From positions 1-9,103 of the forward strand of contig JACMLK010000471.1 in the NCBI GenBank assembly GCA_014379665.1: a stretch of DNA of 9,103 nt, given 5' to 3'. Positions 1 to 7,193 of this stretch are shown here, one piece after another; the stretch's first letter is position 1, and each line of letters starts with the position of its first letter. The DNA is from Saprospiraceae bacterium (GTDB lineage Bacteria > Bacteroidota > Bacteroidia > Chitinophagales > Saprospiraceae). Position numbers and translations under genes: made by a program. The notes under the pieces are model-generated. The model was not told where the DNA came from, ran no database searches, and was given only the letters and a program-made list of their open reading frames with translations.

Positions 1-761
1 GTACCGGTGAAGGCAGGGTCTTTCTTAGTCAGAAAATTAGCCTGCATACTTCTATTAGAAGGATTCACCATATTTTCCAGTGCACTAGTAGCATGACACG
101 CACCCCAAATAGCTCCTTTACAGTCAAGATTCCAGGTGACTAATCTGGAGTGTGTAGACCAGATTGGATCTGCATGAGGCATTACAAAAAGATCATCACA
201 ACAATCCAGTTCAGATGGTAATTTCCATCCACTCGAAGAACTACCTCCGTGAGCAACAGATGGTATACCGGCATTTACAAAATAAGGTACTACCAATGAG
301 CCATTCTGCTTATCAAGGGTCCACCTCGGCACATTACGCAGAGAATATGAATTGTATAACGGAACTATAACTGGTGATATGGAAGTGGCACCTATTACAC
401 CCTGGCTTTGCCAGTAGGTTATCCTGGCGTTGACAGTGGCATTTCTGTATTCCACTGGAATGATAAATGTGCCGCCTTTGTAGTTTATCCCATTATGAGT
501 GAAATCAATACCATCTTTGGGCTTTGTGGGTTCAATTGACCAAATGACGGTGACACCATAGAATTTAATCAGGTCATACACCATACCATAAGGCTTGAGT
601 CCATTGCCTATAGTTTGTGGTGTGATGCCCATATTTACGATGAAAGAACCGGTAGGGACTGAAATGGTCTGGGCATATACTCCTTCATGTACAAAAGAAG
701 TTAAAATGGCGACAAACACATACAAAGAAAGATTTTTCCTGAAATTTGTTAAGTTCTTCAT
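1..761 (-). CDS. Exported protein of unknown function, N-terminal 253 residues (3' end outside window)
   Basis: An open frame runs on the minus strand from the ATG at 761 to the left edge without a stop, giving 253 residues; the C-terminus is missing. Residues 1-30 look like a signal peptide: a basic N-region (MKNLTNFRK), a hydrophobic core around 12-23, and a likely cleavage after YAQ or just before it. The mature part begins with an alpha/beta-looking stretch ([16 protein letters not shown], 59-74), then YKGGTFIIP (94-102), then [14 protein letters not shown] (188-201), and a Gly-Ala-Cys-His motif at 220-223 ([15 protein letters not shown]). I recall similar sequences in large secreted Bacteroidota proteins but know no established function. 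The order of elements resembles a class I glutamine amidotransferase-like/DJ-1 fold, with Cys222 in the nucleophile position; that is inference. A longer protein with a T9SS sorting tail beyond the edge is plausible but not visible. No Shine-Dalgarno precedes the start. The gene is real; its function is uncertain. Confidence 0.85.
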   Translation of the reverse strand, partial: MKNLTNFRKNLSLYVFVAILTSFVHEGVYAQTISVPTGSFIVNMGITPQTIGNGLKPYGMVYDLIKFYGVTVIWSIEPTKPKDGIDFTHNGINYKGGTFIIPVEYRNATVNARITYWQSQGVIGATSISPVIVPLYNSYSLRNVPRWTLDKQNGSLVVPYFVNAGIPSVAHGGSSSSGWKLPSELDCCDDLFVMPHADPIWSTHSRLVTWNLDCKGAIWGACHATSALENMVNPSNRSMQANFLTKKDPAFTG

Positions 762-1238
762 TAATAAGACCTGTTTAATAATATTAGAAAAAAGACCTCA
801 GTGTGGTTTTGTAACCAACACTAAAGTATACCCCTTCGGGAGAAGTATATATTTCTTAAACTAACTTATGACAGAAATCTAAAGGGATGTAATAAAATTC
901 TTAGTAATGAAAAAACACAATTGAAATCTGAAATAAGTGTTCCAGATTCCACTATCAATTAAACTCAGGTTGAAGTGCGAATAATAGTATACAGGGCAAA
1001 GATAAATTTTTATTAATTATAAAAATACAAATAAGTACATTATATTCAAAAAAATTATATATTTCTTAATCCTATCCATAAAATTAATGCCGGTTTCCGG
1101 AGTTGATCACATACTATTGAATACGGACAAGATGCCATAATTAAAAATAAACACTATTCCAAAAACACCCCAACGGACTAATTTTCATTTTGCATTGTTC
1201 AAAAGTATACTCAAAATTAACCTTTGTAAACCAACAGT
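762..1238. other. AT-rich intergenic region between two minus-strand genes
   Basis: These 477 bp lie downstream of the 177-residue gene and upstream of the left-edge gene. No convincing gene is present; the longest short frames are under 30 codons. It should hold the promoter of the left-edge gene. The best match on the minus strand is TACTTTAG at 821-828, one base off the Bacteroidota -7 element TAnnTTTG, with no clear -33 element. It overlaps an imperfect dyad (TATAC...GTATA, about 827-847). Weak inverted repeats also occur at 925-952 (AATCTG...CAGATT) and around 1091-1101 (CCGGtttCCGG). Neither has the immediately following T-run of a good terminator. No mobile element ends or RNA genes were seen. 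Confidence 0.5.
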
Positions 1239-1243
1239 TTACA
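1225..1243 (-). other. Small hairpin overlapping the stop codon of the 177-aa gene
   Basis: A perfect 7-bp inverted repeat (TGTAAAC / GTTTACA, loop of 5) spans the TAA stop of the minus-strand gene. The downstream sequence on that strand (AAAGGTTAATTTTGAG) has only a weak T-run, so it is at best a poor terminator or an RNA 3' end-stabilising hairpin. It may be chance in AT-rich DNA. Confidence 0.25.
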
Positions 1244-1772
1244 GTTTGATTTTATGCCATTTTTCATCATCTGTATTAGATACAAAAGTTGTAAAAAATG
1301 CTTCAGCTGATTCGGGATGTTTGGAAGAGAAACTTTCAAAATGTACCATTCCACCGCATACGTGTCCATAATTAACGTAAAGGTTGTCATCCATATCCAT
1401 ACCCACAGACACATCGCCAATTTCAGCATCTTCATGGGATGAATGCACAGAAAATCTGATGACCTCCTTATTGGAGCAGATGACTTTTGAACCTTCCTGA
1501 ATTCTGAAATCAATTACTGAATAATCAGGCATTTGTATGAAAGTAGGCTTAATGAAAGACTCAGCATTATTATCCTGATTCATTTTCATCATTAATGCCC
1601 TGGATATGATCCATTCCGTTCTCTTCTGCTGATTGATTACATTTGGTTCCTGAATACTCCTCTTCTCTATCTTTTGTTGCAGGTGGGGTGAACCGGCATC
1701 AGGCATATTTTCATCCTGACCAATTATCCGGACGGAACAAAAAAATATAATAATGAAGTAATATACTTTCAT
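1239..1772 (-). CDS. Small exported protein of unknown function (177 aa)
   Basis: This gene is complete, from the ATG at 1772 to a TAA at 1239. Residues 1-18 (MKVYYFIIIFFCSVRIIG) form a signal peptide, though Arg15 interrupts its hydrophobic core. The mature part starts near Gln19. Residues 20-75 are polar and rich in Gln, Lys and Asn, probably helical or flexible (QQKIEKRS, RTEWIISRALMMKM). Residues 76-177 look like a compact beta-rich domain with two cysteines (Cys99, Cys139), an acidic stretch (GMDMDDN, 124-130), a Gly/Cys turn (GHVCGGMVHF) and a Trp near the end (DEKWHKIKL). I do not recognise the family. The start is 101 bp after the stop of the giant surface protein, with no terminator between them, so the two could share a transcript. 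A purine-rich AAGTAAGAGG directly abuts the ATG, too close for a normal Shine-Dalgarno. It has no T9SS sorting tail, so it probably stays in the periplasm or is secreted by another route. Confidence 0.75.
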   Translation of the reverse strand: MKVYYFIIIFFCSVRIIGQDENMPDAGSPHLQQKIEKRSIQEPNVINQQKRTEWIISRALMMKMNQDNNAESFIKPTFIQMPDYSVIDFRIQEGSKVICSNKEVIRFSVHSSHEDAEIGDVSVGMDMDDNLYVNYGHVCGGMVHFESFSSKHPESAEAFFTTFVSNTDDEKWHKIKL

Positions 1773-1873
1773 CCTCTTACTTCAGAATTCAGGATAATAA
1801 AACTATGGTCATAAATTTATATTTATACATTCTTTAATGATACTATCGCCCAAAACGTATCTGACCATTTTTC

Positions 1874-4800
1874 TTAATCGAGAATGATCAGTTTCTTTTG
1901 GACGGTTTCAGATTCATTGAACGTGATTTTTACGATGTAAACGCCTTTCGGGTATGGAGTCAAATCCAGGTAAATCCGCTGTATACCGTTATTAGAATAT
2001 AATGAAGGCAACAATATATTGACCAATGAAGCCCCGGCATCCAACAATTCTACCTTAACGACGGAAGGTTCACTCAGAGTGAATTCAAGGTTGGATGAGG
2101 TCCTTGCCGGATTTGGTAACAGACTTATTTCCCCGACACCATCTGTTTTCAGATAAACAACCTTGCTGAAATTGTATTTTCCATCGTAATCCAACTGTTT
2201 GACACGATAGTAATAAATCCCTTTGCCCTCCGTATTTTTATCTTCCAGAAAATAATGATTGATTTGCCCTGCATTCCCATTAGCTTTAATTTGAGCAGGT
2301 AATTCTATGAAATCAGCATCAAGTTCTGTTTTCCTTTCTACTACGTAATGACTCGCATTGACCTCTCCGGTAGTGCTCCAATTGATATGATGGTGGCCAT
2401 TCTTTTTTTCCGCAGTGATGTTCAACCACTCTACAGGCAAGATACCGAAAGCAAGGCCGAGATCGATGTTCTTCAAGATCTTTCCCGATTGCAGAGGTAG
2501 GGATCTGGTAGTATTAAGACCATTACTATGATCCACATCACTGTCTTTGTCATCAGTTGTGATCCCCGGCATCGTAGGTACAAATCCGTCAGGAAGGTAA
2601 AATTTAATGTACACATTTTTCTTTTGCAAATAATCCAGTTCATATACACCTTCTGCATCCGTGATCGATTGTGCCAGCACTTCATGGGTAACTGCATCAT
2701 AAGCTTCTACTCTCACATGTTGCATTTTTGACTCCTCACTCTCCTGTACCCCATTAAGATTTTCATCCACCCATACTAAATTGCCCACTATGGCCATAGG
2801 GTAATATCCGGCTCCTATATCAAGTTTGCTGCCACCTGACAATATGGAAAAGGAGTTGGTCGTGCCCTGACCATTGGCATTTGTCAGATCACTGTCTTTA
2901 AAAGGATTGCTGCCCTTGTTGGGCAATACCTGTACTAAACCTAAAGGCGGTATGATCACTTGCACATAATATTGACCCGGAGGGGCACAAAAATTATAAA
3001 AACCGTCGGATGAAGGACTGCCGGGTCTAAAACCCGTAAAGGTATAATCCCAGATAATCCATGTACCAAAATGGTTTCTCCAAAGATTTACTTTAAGTCC
3101 GTTAATTCCATTCTCTGTGGCATCATATATGTCATTTTTATTGGTGTCATACCATACCAGATCACCTATTCTCGCGCATCTATAAAAACCGGCATCTACT
3201 GAATTATTGGTTTGACCTGGGTTAACCGTAATCAACGCTGTGGTACCCGGTCCATTATATCCTCCGGCATCGCTATCTGTATTGTCATTCCCTTTGTCAG
3301 CAAATGTTGGCAGGAATTCAATAGGTGCAGTAAATTTCAAATAATATTGCCCCGCTGAGACGGAAGAAAAAGAGTACATACCATTGGCCGAGGTGGTGGT
3401 TTGATCTATCATTATATTGTTTTGATCCAATAACATCACAATCACGCCGGGAATACCGGGTTCACCGTTATTTTGCTGACCATCACCATTGATATCATGC
3501 CATACAAAATTGCCAATACCTCCAGCACCTGGATTACATGATCCTGCAGGTACGGTGATCACTCTGGTATCACATCCGGGGGTAGTCACCGTCATGATCA
3601 GATCGACACCTGATGGAATTCCAGTAACCGAATTGACTCCCAGAGTGCCGGTATTGACCCCAACTGCAGTTCCAGGCAGGGCGATAAAATTGACCATATA
3701 GGTAGGTGTATTCGGTTCGCATACCGGACCGCTGATAGTAATGGGAGAATTGGCACATGGAATCCCGCAATTGATCGGGAACGACACACTCACTCTACTT
3801 ATACAGTTGCCGTTTGAAACGGTTAAAAGTAAATTTACGCCTGAAGGAATATTAATGATGCTGTTACCGCTGATATTCCCTGCACTTGGGGTCACAACCC
3901 CCAAATCTGTACTAAATGAAACAGACCATGTATTTCCGGGAGTACAGATTGGTTGTCCCGCAGTGAGTTGAGGATAGGTGCAGCCTCCTGTTGGCGGACA
4001 ATTTGACGGCGACAACACCGTGAGACTTTGGCTGCAATTCAGACCATTCATTGCGGTGACCAGGATATTGGTACCGAGTGGAATATTCACTATACTACTT
4101 CCGGATATAACTCCGGTACTTGAAATGACATTTGCCACGTTGCTGTAATATAATACACTATAGGTATTATTTAAAGGATTGCACACCGGTCTACCCACTG
4201 TTAGCGTAGGTCTTTGGCATACAGGACAATCACCTGCAGGCACCACTACCACTCTTGTATCACATCCCGGTGTCGTAATAGTTAAAGTCAGATTTGTTCC
4301 GGATGGAATATCTGTCACACTGCTTAAACCCAGGGTACCGGCACTGGCAAGTACTATTGTACCCGGAGCTGAAATGAAGTGAACACTATATGTGCCTGCA
4401 CCGTTTGTATTGCATACAGGTCCGCTGATGGTAATGGGTGAATTGGCACATGGCACACCACAATTGACAGGTGCTGTCACATTAACCCTGCTGATGCAGG
4501 AACCGTTGGTAGCTGTGACCGTAATATTGGTTCCGATGGGAATGTTTATGATACTATTTGCGCTTATGACACCTGCAGTTGTACTTACCACACCCAAATC
4601 ATTACTGAATGATACCGTATAAGAAGTCAGATTGCATAATGGCTGACCGACTGTCAGTTGTGGTAATAAACATCCAGACCCCGGGCATGATGCCGGTGAT
4701 AGTACCGTGAGACTCTGATTGCAATTCAATCCGTTGGCAGCTGTAATGATGACATTAGTGCCTATTGGAATACCTGTGACTTTGCTACCGGCTATTATCC

Positions 4801-6874
4801 CGATGCTGGTGGAGATATCCGGCACATTGCTGTAATAAGTGACGCTATAAGTAGCATTTCCCTGATCGCATACAGGGATACCTACCGTAAGTGTAGGTTT
4901 CTGACACAAAAATTCTATACCTGCTACATCATGATCGTCTTCATCCTGACCTATATTTCTGTTACCAAGAATATTATTGTCATCGGCACTTCCGGGCTGT
5001 ACCTGATTGTCATTACCCGGAATGTCGTCCGGCACACTGTCTGCATCATCATTCCTGTTATTATTCAGTGTATCCTGCGCTGCTGAAACTTCCGCATAGT
5101 TTAAATATGCACCGGGCAGTATGCTGGTTTTGACCTTCAAGGTGAGCTGAATGGTAGTATTCTGTCCCGGTAATAAGATAGCAGGAATGCCTCTTTTGAT
5201 GAGAGGCGATACACCCATCCAACCTGCATTAGCGCCTCCCGGAAAATAATCGAAACCTGAAGGAATATAATCAGCTATAACAATATTTTTGGCGGGTACA
5301 TTTCCCTGATTGTATACTTGTATTTCAAAAGTGACATCGTCCCCGACCTGAAAATATGTCCCGGGTGTTATGACTCTTTTTTGTAGAGCCAGATCAAAAA
5401 GTTGTATTTTGTGAGGGTCGTGATCATCTTCATCGGTGGCTGCTACCGCGTCACCGGGAACACCTGTTGCATCCCCATTGATGACTCCATCCGAAGTACT
5501 GTTCGGGCGACCACCTGCGTCATTCCCGTTTACATTATCAGATGCGCTGTCTATATCTGCCGGTGGGCCCGGGGTGTTTGGATCGGTATCATTTGCTCCG
5601 GATATTTCCGCATAATTGGTCCAGGCATCATTCAGATTGGCATACCACTGGATTGGTCTCAAATCCAGCTTGATCGTGTCACTTTGTCCGGGAAGCAGTA
5701 CCTTTGTATAAGTCATATTGGCTTTATTCGTCATTGGATTGTAAATCCATCCCCTTAATGTGTTTTTTGGAGTTGACAAATATTGCAGCGCAACCGGTAG
5801 GTAATCTGTGACATTAATATTTGTTGCCGGTACAGAACCTTGATTCACAATAGTCATCACATATTCCACATCCTGCAAATAACTAAATGAACTTAGCGCT
5901 GATCCCTGCGTTTTGGTGAGTGCCAGATCAAATATGGCCACACCGGCAGGGTCGTGATCGTCTTCATCTTCACCGGCAGATATACCACCGCCTGAGACAT
6001 TATTATCATCTGCACTTCCGGGCAACACATTATTCTCCGCCAGTCCGTTGCTCCCGGGAGAACTGTCTGAATCAAATACCGGACCCCCAAATACATCCGC
6101 GGCACCTCCTATTTCTGCATAGTTTACCCAGATTCTTTCTCCTCCGTTTGTACTTATCAACTGTAGCTGAATCTGAATGGTCACTGAATTGCCAGGTAAT
6201 AACGGTCCTGGGATAGTTTGACTCAAAATAGGCACTGCTCCACTCCACTGCGGATTTAAAAGCGGATTATAAATATACCCTCCACCTACCATAAGGTAAT
6301 CTCTGATTAAAATATTATACAATGCCTGATTGCCCTGATTAGATACCGTAATGTTAAAAGTAAGGATATCACCGTAATTATAAGGTGGCAAAGTGGACAA
6401 TGTCTTTATAAGTGCCAGATCAAAAATCTGGGCAGAAGCAGTATCCGTGTTATTTAATATATTGGAGTCTGAAGTTGTAATATTATTGCCCGATGTATCT
6501 TCTATCCGTGTGATTTGAGCCGTATTCATCCAGGCATCCGTTTGTACACAGGCATTTATGATGAGATCAATTGATATTATAATACTTTGAGTAGGATTTA
6601 TAGTGGAAGTGATCGTGGTGACCCTGTTATTTCCTGAAGGATTCCAGATCTGACTGCCACCGGAGTAAGTATAACCACATGGTATTAGGTCTATGATGTC
6701 AATATTTGTAACCGGTACAGAACCCAGATTGGTTACTTCCACGTTAAAACTCAACTGATTGCCATAAAGAAATGGCCCCGGAGAGATCAATGTTTTTTTT
6801 ATGGATACGTCAACCTGGGAAAAAGTAAAACAAGGTAAAGCGAAAAGAAAAAATAGTAATTTTAACGATTTCAT
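1874..6874 (-). CDS. Giant multidomain T9SS-secreted surface protein (DUF11, four-Cys, SdrD B-like repeats)
   Basis: The frame is complete at 1666 residues, from ATG 6874 to TAA 1874. Residues 1-19 are a signal peptide (LLFFLFALPCFTFS). Residues 20-655 hold four DUF11-like beta domains, three of them introduced by FDLAL and each carrying an NxGSVPxxNI-like strand (for example NQGNVPAKNI), joined by Asp/Asn-rich linkers ending DEDDHD. Residues 657-1113 are six modules of about 75 residues with four cysteines each. Residues 1119-1477 are three SdrD B-like domains (GNFVWHDINGDGQQNNGEPG; GDLVWYDTNKN; GNLVWVDENLNG) with Asp/Asn loops of the kind that bind calcium. Residues 1478-1577 match the fibronectin-like module usual before T9SS tails (LPVEWLNITA, VVERK, GIYYYRVKQLDYDG). 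Residues 1583-1666 are a type A sorting domain (LLPNPA, YPKGVYIVKI, KKLIIL), so the protein should cross the outer membrane through T9SS and be anchored or released. No enzyme domain is visible; a stalk, adhesin or matrix role is inferred. The start follows a promoter-like element and lacks a clear Shine-Dalgarno. Confidence 0.95.
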   Translation of the reverse strand: MKSLKLLFFLFALPCFTFSQVDVSIKKTLISPGPFLYGNQLSFNVEVTNLGSVPVTNIDIIDLIPCGYTYSGGSQIWNPSGNNRVTTITSTINPTQSIIISIDLIINACVQTDAWMNTAQITRIEDTSGNNITTSDSNILNNTDTASAQIFDLALIKTLSTLPPYNYGDILTFNITVSNQGNQALYNILIRDYLMVGGGYIYNPLLNPQWSGAVPILSQTIPGPLLPGNSVTIQIQLQLISTNGGERIWVNYAEIGGAADVFGGPVFDSDSSPGSNGLAENNVLPGSADDNNVSGGGISAGEDEDDHDPAGVAIFDLALTKTQGSALSSFSYLQDVEYVMTIVNQGSVPATNINVTDYLPVALQYLSTPKNTLRGWIYNPMTNKANMTYTKVLLPGQSDTIKLDLRPIQWYANLNDAWTNYAEISGANDTDPNTPGPPADIDSASDNVNGNDAGGRPNSTSDGVINGDATGVPGDAVAATDEDDHDPHKIQLFDLALQKRVITPGTYFQVGDDVTFEIQVYNQGNVPAKNIVIADYIPSGFDYFPGGANAGWMGVSPLIKRGIPAILLPGQNTTIQLTLKVKTSILPGAYLNYAEVSAAQDTLNNNRNDDADSVPDDIPGNDNQVQPGSADDNNILGNRNIGQDEDDHDVAGIEFLCQKPTLTVGIPVCDQGNATYSVTYYSNVPDISTSIGIIAGSKVTGIPIGTNVIITAANGLNCNQSLTVLSPASCPGSGCLLPQLTVGQPLCNLTSYTVSFSNDLGVVSTTAGVISANSIINIPIGTNITVTATNGSCISRVNVTAPVNCGVPCANSPITISGPVCNTNGAGTYSVHFISAPGTIVLASAGTLGLSSVTDIPSGTNLTLTITTPGCDTRVVVVPAGDCPVCQRPTLTVGRPVCNPLNNTYSVLYYSNVANVISSTGVISGSSIVNIPLGTNILVTAMNGLNCSQSLTVLSPSNCPPTGGCTYPQLTAGQPICTPGNTWSVSFSTDLGVVTPSAGNISGNSIINIPSGVNLLLTVSNGNCISRVSVSFPINCGIPCANSPITISGPVCEPNTPTYMVNFIALPGTAVGVNTGTLGVNSVTGIPSGVDLIMTVTTPGCDTRVITVPAGSCNPGAGGIGNFVWHDINGDGQQNNGEPGIPGVIVMLLDQNNIMIDQTTTSANGMYSFSSVSAGQYYLKFTAPIEFLPTFADKGNDNTDSDAGGYNGPGTTALITVNPGQTNNSVDAGFYRCARIGDLVWYDTNKNDIYDATENGINGLKVNLWRNHFGTWIIWDYTFTGFRPGSPSSDGFYNFCAPPGQYYVQVIIPPLGLVQVLPNKGSNPFKDSDLTNANGQGTTNSFSILSGGSKLDIGAGYYPMAIVGNLVWVDENLNGVQESEESKMQHVRVEAYDAVTHEVLAQSITDAEGVYELDYLQKKNVYIKFYLPDGFVPTMPGITTDDKDSDVDHSNGLNTTRSLPLQSGKILKNIDLGLAFGILPVEWLNITAEKKNGHHHINWSTTGEVNASHYVVERKTELDADFIELPAQIKANGNAGQINHYFLEDKNTEGKGIYYYRVKQLDYDGKYNFSKVVYLKTDGVGEISLLPNPARTSSNLEFTLSEPSVVKVELLDAGASLVNILLPSLYSNNGIQRIYLDLTPYPKGVYIVKITFNESETVQKKLIILD
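1877..2128 (-). other. T9SS type A C-terminal sorting domain (residues 1583-1666 of the giant protein)
   Basis: The last 84 residues show the standard order of the family: a Pro-Asn-Pro motif at the start (LLPNPARTSS), a central strand (VVKVELLDAGA), then LTPYPKGVYIVKITF and a final basic strand KKLIILD. In this family the domain directs passage through the outer-membrane translocon and is usually cleaved by the sortase-like PorU and replaced by a lipopolysaccharide anchor. None of those machinery genes is in the window. Confidence 0.92.
2444..3520 (-). repeat. Three SdrD B-like domains (residues 1119-1477 of the giant protein)
   Basis: Three copies of about 115-125 residues each open with an [I/V]GxxVWxD motif and close with DxGxxY or DLGLAF. 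Copy 1 (1119-1230) keeps the full DINGDGxxxxGE loop. Copy 2 (1234-1358) has DTNKNDIYDATENG plus an insertion rich in aromatic residues (WRNHFGTWIIWDYTF). Copy 3 (1361-1477) has DENLNGVQESEES and has lost the usual PGIPGV strand, reading KMQHVRV instead. SdrD B domains of staphylococcal adhesins bind calcium and stiffen the stalk; calcium binding here is inferred from the Asp/Asn loops. Confidence 0.85.
3536..4219 (-). repeat. Four-cysteine module triplet A'-B'-C' (residues 886-1113)
   Basis: This is the second copy of a higher-order repeat with a period of about 229-231 residues. Its modules begin at Cys886, Cys965 and Cys1040. Each follows C-x11-C-x(46-48)-C-x11-C, with cysteines 886/898/947/959, 965/977/1024/1036 and 1040/1052/1101/1113. 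Module C' keeps the CANSPITISGPVC opening of module C. Confidence 0.85.
4220..4906 (-). repeat. Four-cysteine module triplet A-B-C (residues 657-885)
   Basis: This is the first copy of the triplet. Its modules begin at Cys657, Cys735 and Cys809. The cysteines are 657/669/718/730, 735/747/793/805 and 809/821/871/883, again C-x11-C-x(45-49)-C-x11-C. Module A resembles A' most closely (roughly 60% identical by hand), B resembles B', and C resembles C', so a three-module block was duplicated in tandem. The DNA copies have diverged visibly, so the duplication is not very recent. Confidence 0.85.
4910..6817 (-). repeat. Four DUF11-like beta domains with acidic linkers (residues 20-655)
   Basis: The domains cover about 20-150, 151-312, 313-491 and 492-655. 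Domains 2-4 start with FDLALxK. All four share an N-x-G strand (TNLGSVPVTNI, SNQGNQALYNI, VNQGSVPATNI, YNQGNVPAKNI), a D[YL][LI]P-like or DYL motif, and, in domains 2-4, a WxNYAEI or YLNYAEV motif near the end. The linkers at about 267-310, 437-488 and 606-652 are dense in Asp, Asn, Gly and Ser and end in DEDDHD. Domain 1 lacks that linker. Confidence 0.88.
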
Positions 6875-6964
6875 GATGCCTGAATTTATCTATAATAAGT
6901 AAAAAATTAGGAATCATCATTCTCTTTTGCCAAATAATATTTCTATCCGGTAGGTTACGAGCGA

Positions 6965-6972
6965 CAAATATA
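6965..6972 (-). promoter_or_regulatory. Putative -7 promoter element of the giant surface protein gene
   Basis: The minus strand reads TATATTTG here, an exact match to the Bacteroidota -7 consensus TAnnTTTG. It lies about 90 bp upstream of the ATG at 6874. A TTTG occurs upstream, but about 29 bp away, too far for a standard -33 element, so the call rests on the -7 match in very AT-rich DNA. Confidence 0.35.
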
Positions 6973-7122
6973 TAAATAATGTTAATAATATATAATAAAA
7001 GCAAACTTTTTTTTTGACATCGACCCTTTTCTGTTAAAACCATATGAACCTATCATTTCTAAATAAACCATTCATATTCCATTTTCATTGTAGATTTTCC
7101 ATTCTAAAAAACTAAAAAATAA

Positions 7123-7160
7123 AATAGCCCGATGTAAACTAATGCTTCCATCGGGCTATT
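7123..7160 (-). terminator. Intrinsic terminator downstream of the CHRD lipoprotein gene
   Basis: A perfect 12-bp inverted repeat (AATAGCCCGATG / CATCGGGCTATT) has a 14-nt loop and a GC-rich middle. On the minus strand the stem is followed by a T-rich run (TTTTATTTTTTAG), as expected for Rho-independent termination. It begins 33 bp after the stop codon at 7194. The opposite flank (GAAGTTTTATC) is less T-rich, so it serves the minus strand better. It should insulate the giant gene from CHRD transcription. Confidence 0.88.
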
Positions 7161-7193
7161 GAAGTTTTATCAAAATTAGAGTAGTATAAACTT

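Larger units (their letters stand above)
6875..7193. other. AT-rich intergenic region between the CHRD lipoprotein and the giant gene
   Basis: These 319 bp contain the terminator of the CHRD gene at 7123-7160 and the presumed promoter region of the giant gene at about 6965-7015. That region includes a nine-base A-tract on the minus strand (7007-7015). The stretch 7016-7122 shows no gene or repeat. Confidence 0.6.

Noticed and set aside
827..847. Imperfect dyad TATAC...GTATA upstream of the left-edge gene, considered as an operator
   Set aside because: The matching arms are five AT-rich bases and the interior does not pair cleanly; no second copy was found elsewhere.
595..864. 89-codon plus-strand frame opposite the start of the left-edge gene
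   Set aside because: It is largely antisense to the left-edge coding region, whose translation gives a clean signal peptide and folded-domain pattern; this frame has no such features.
1055..1138. 27-codon minus-strand frame in the 762-1238 gap
   Set aside because: It is very short, has no ribosome binding site, signal or motif, and its composition matches the AT-rich gap.
1217..1513. 98-codon minus-strand frame overlapping the 177-aa gene in another frame
   Set aside because: It lies mostly inside the 177-aa gene, has no signal peptide or recognisable motif, and has irregular Trp/Met-rich composition. The overlapping gene has the better start and an export signal.
3536..4906. Possibility that the tandem repeat is a mobile element or an assembly artefact
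   Set aside because: The two copies stay in frame, differ at many positions in DNA and protein, and have no terminal inverted repeats, which fits an old internal duplication.
5402..5758. 118-codon plus-strand frame inside the giant gene
   Set aside because: It is antisense to the DUF11-like region. The Ile/Cys/Val/Arg-rich product reflects the complement of Asp/Asn-rich repeat codons.
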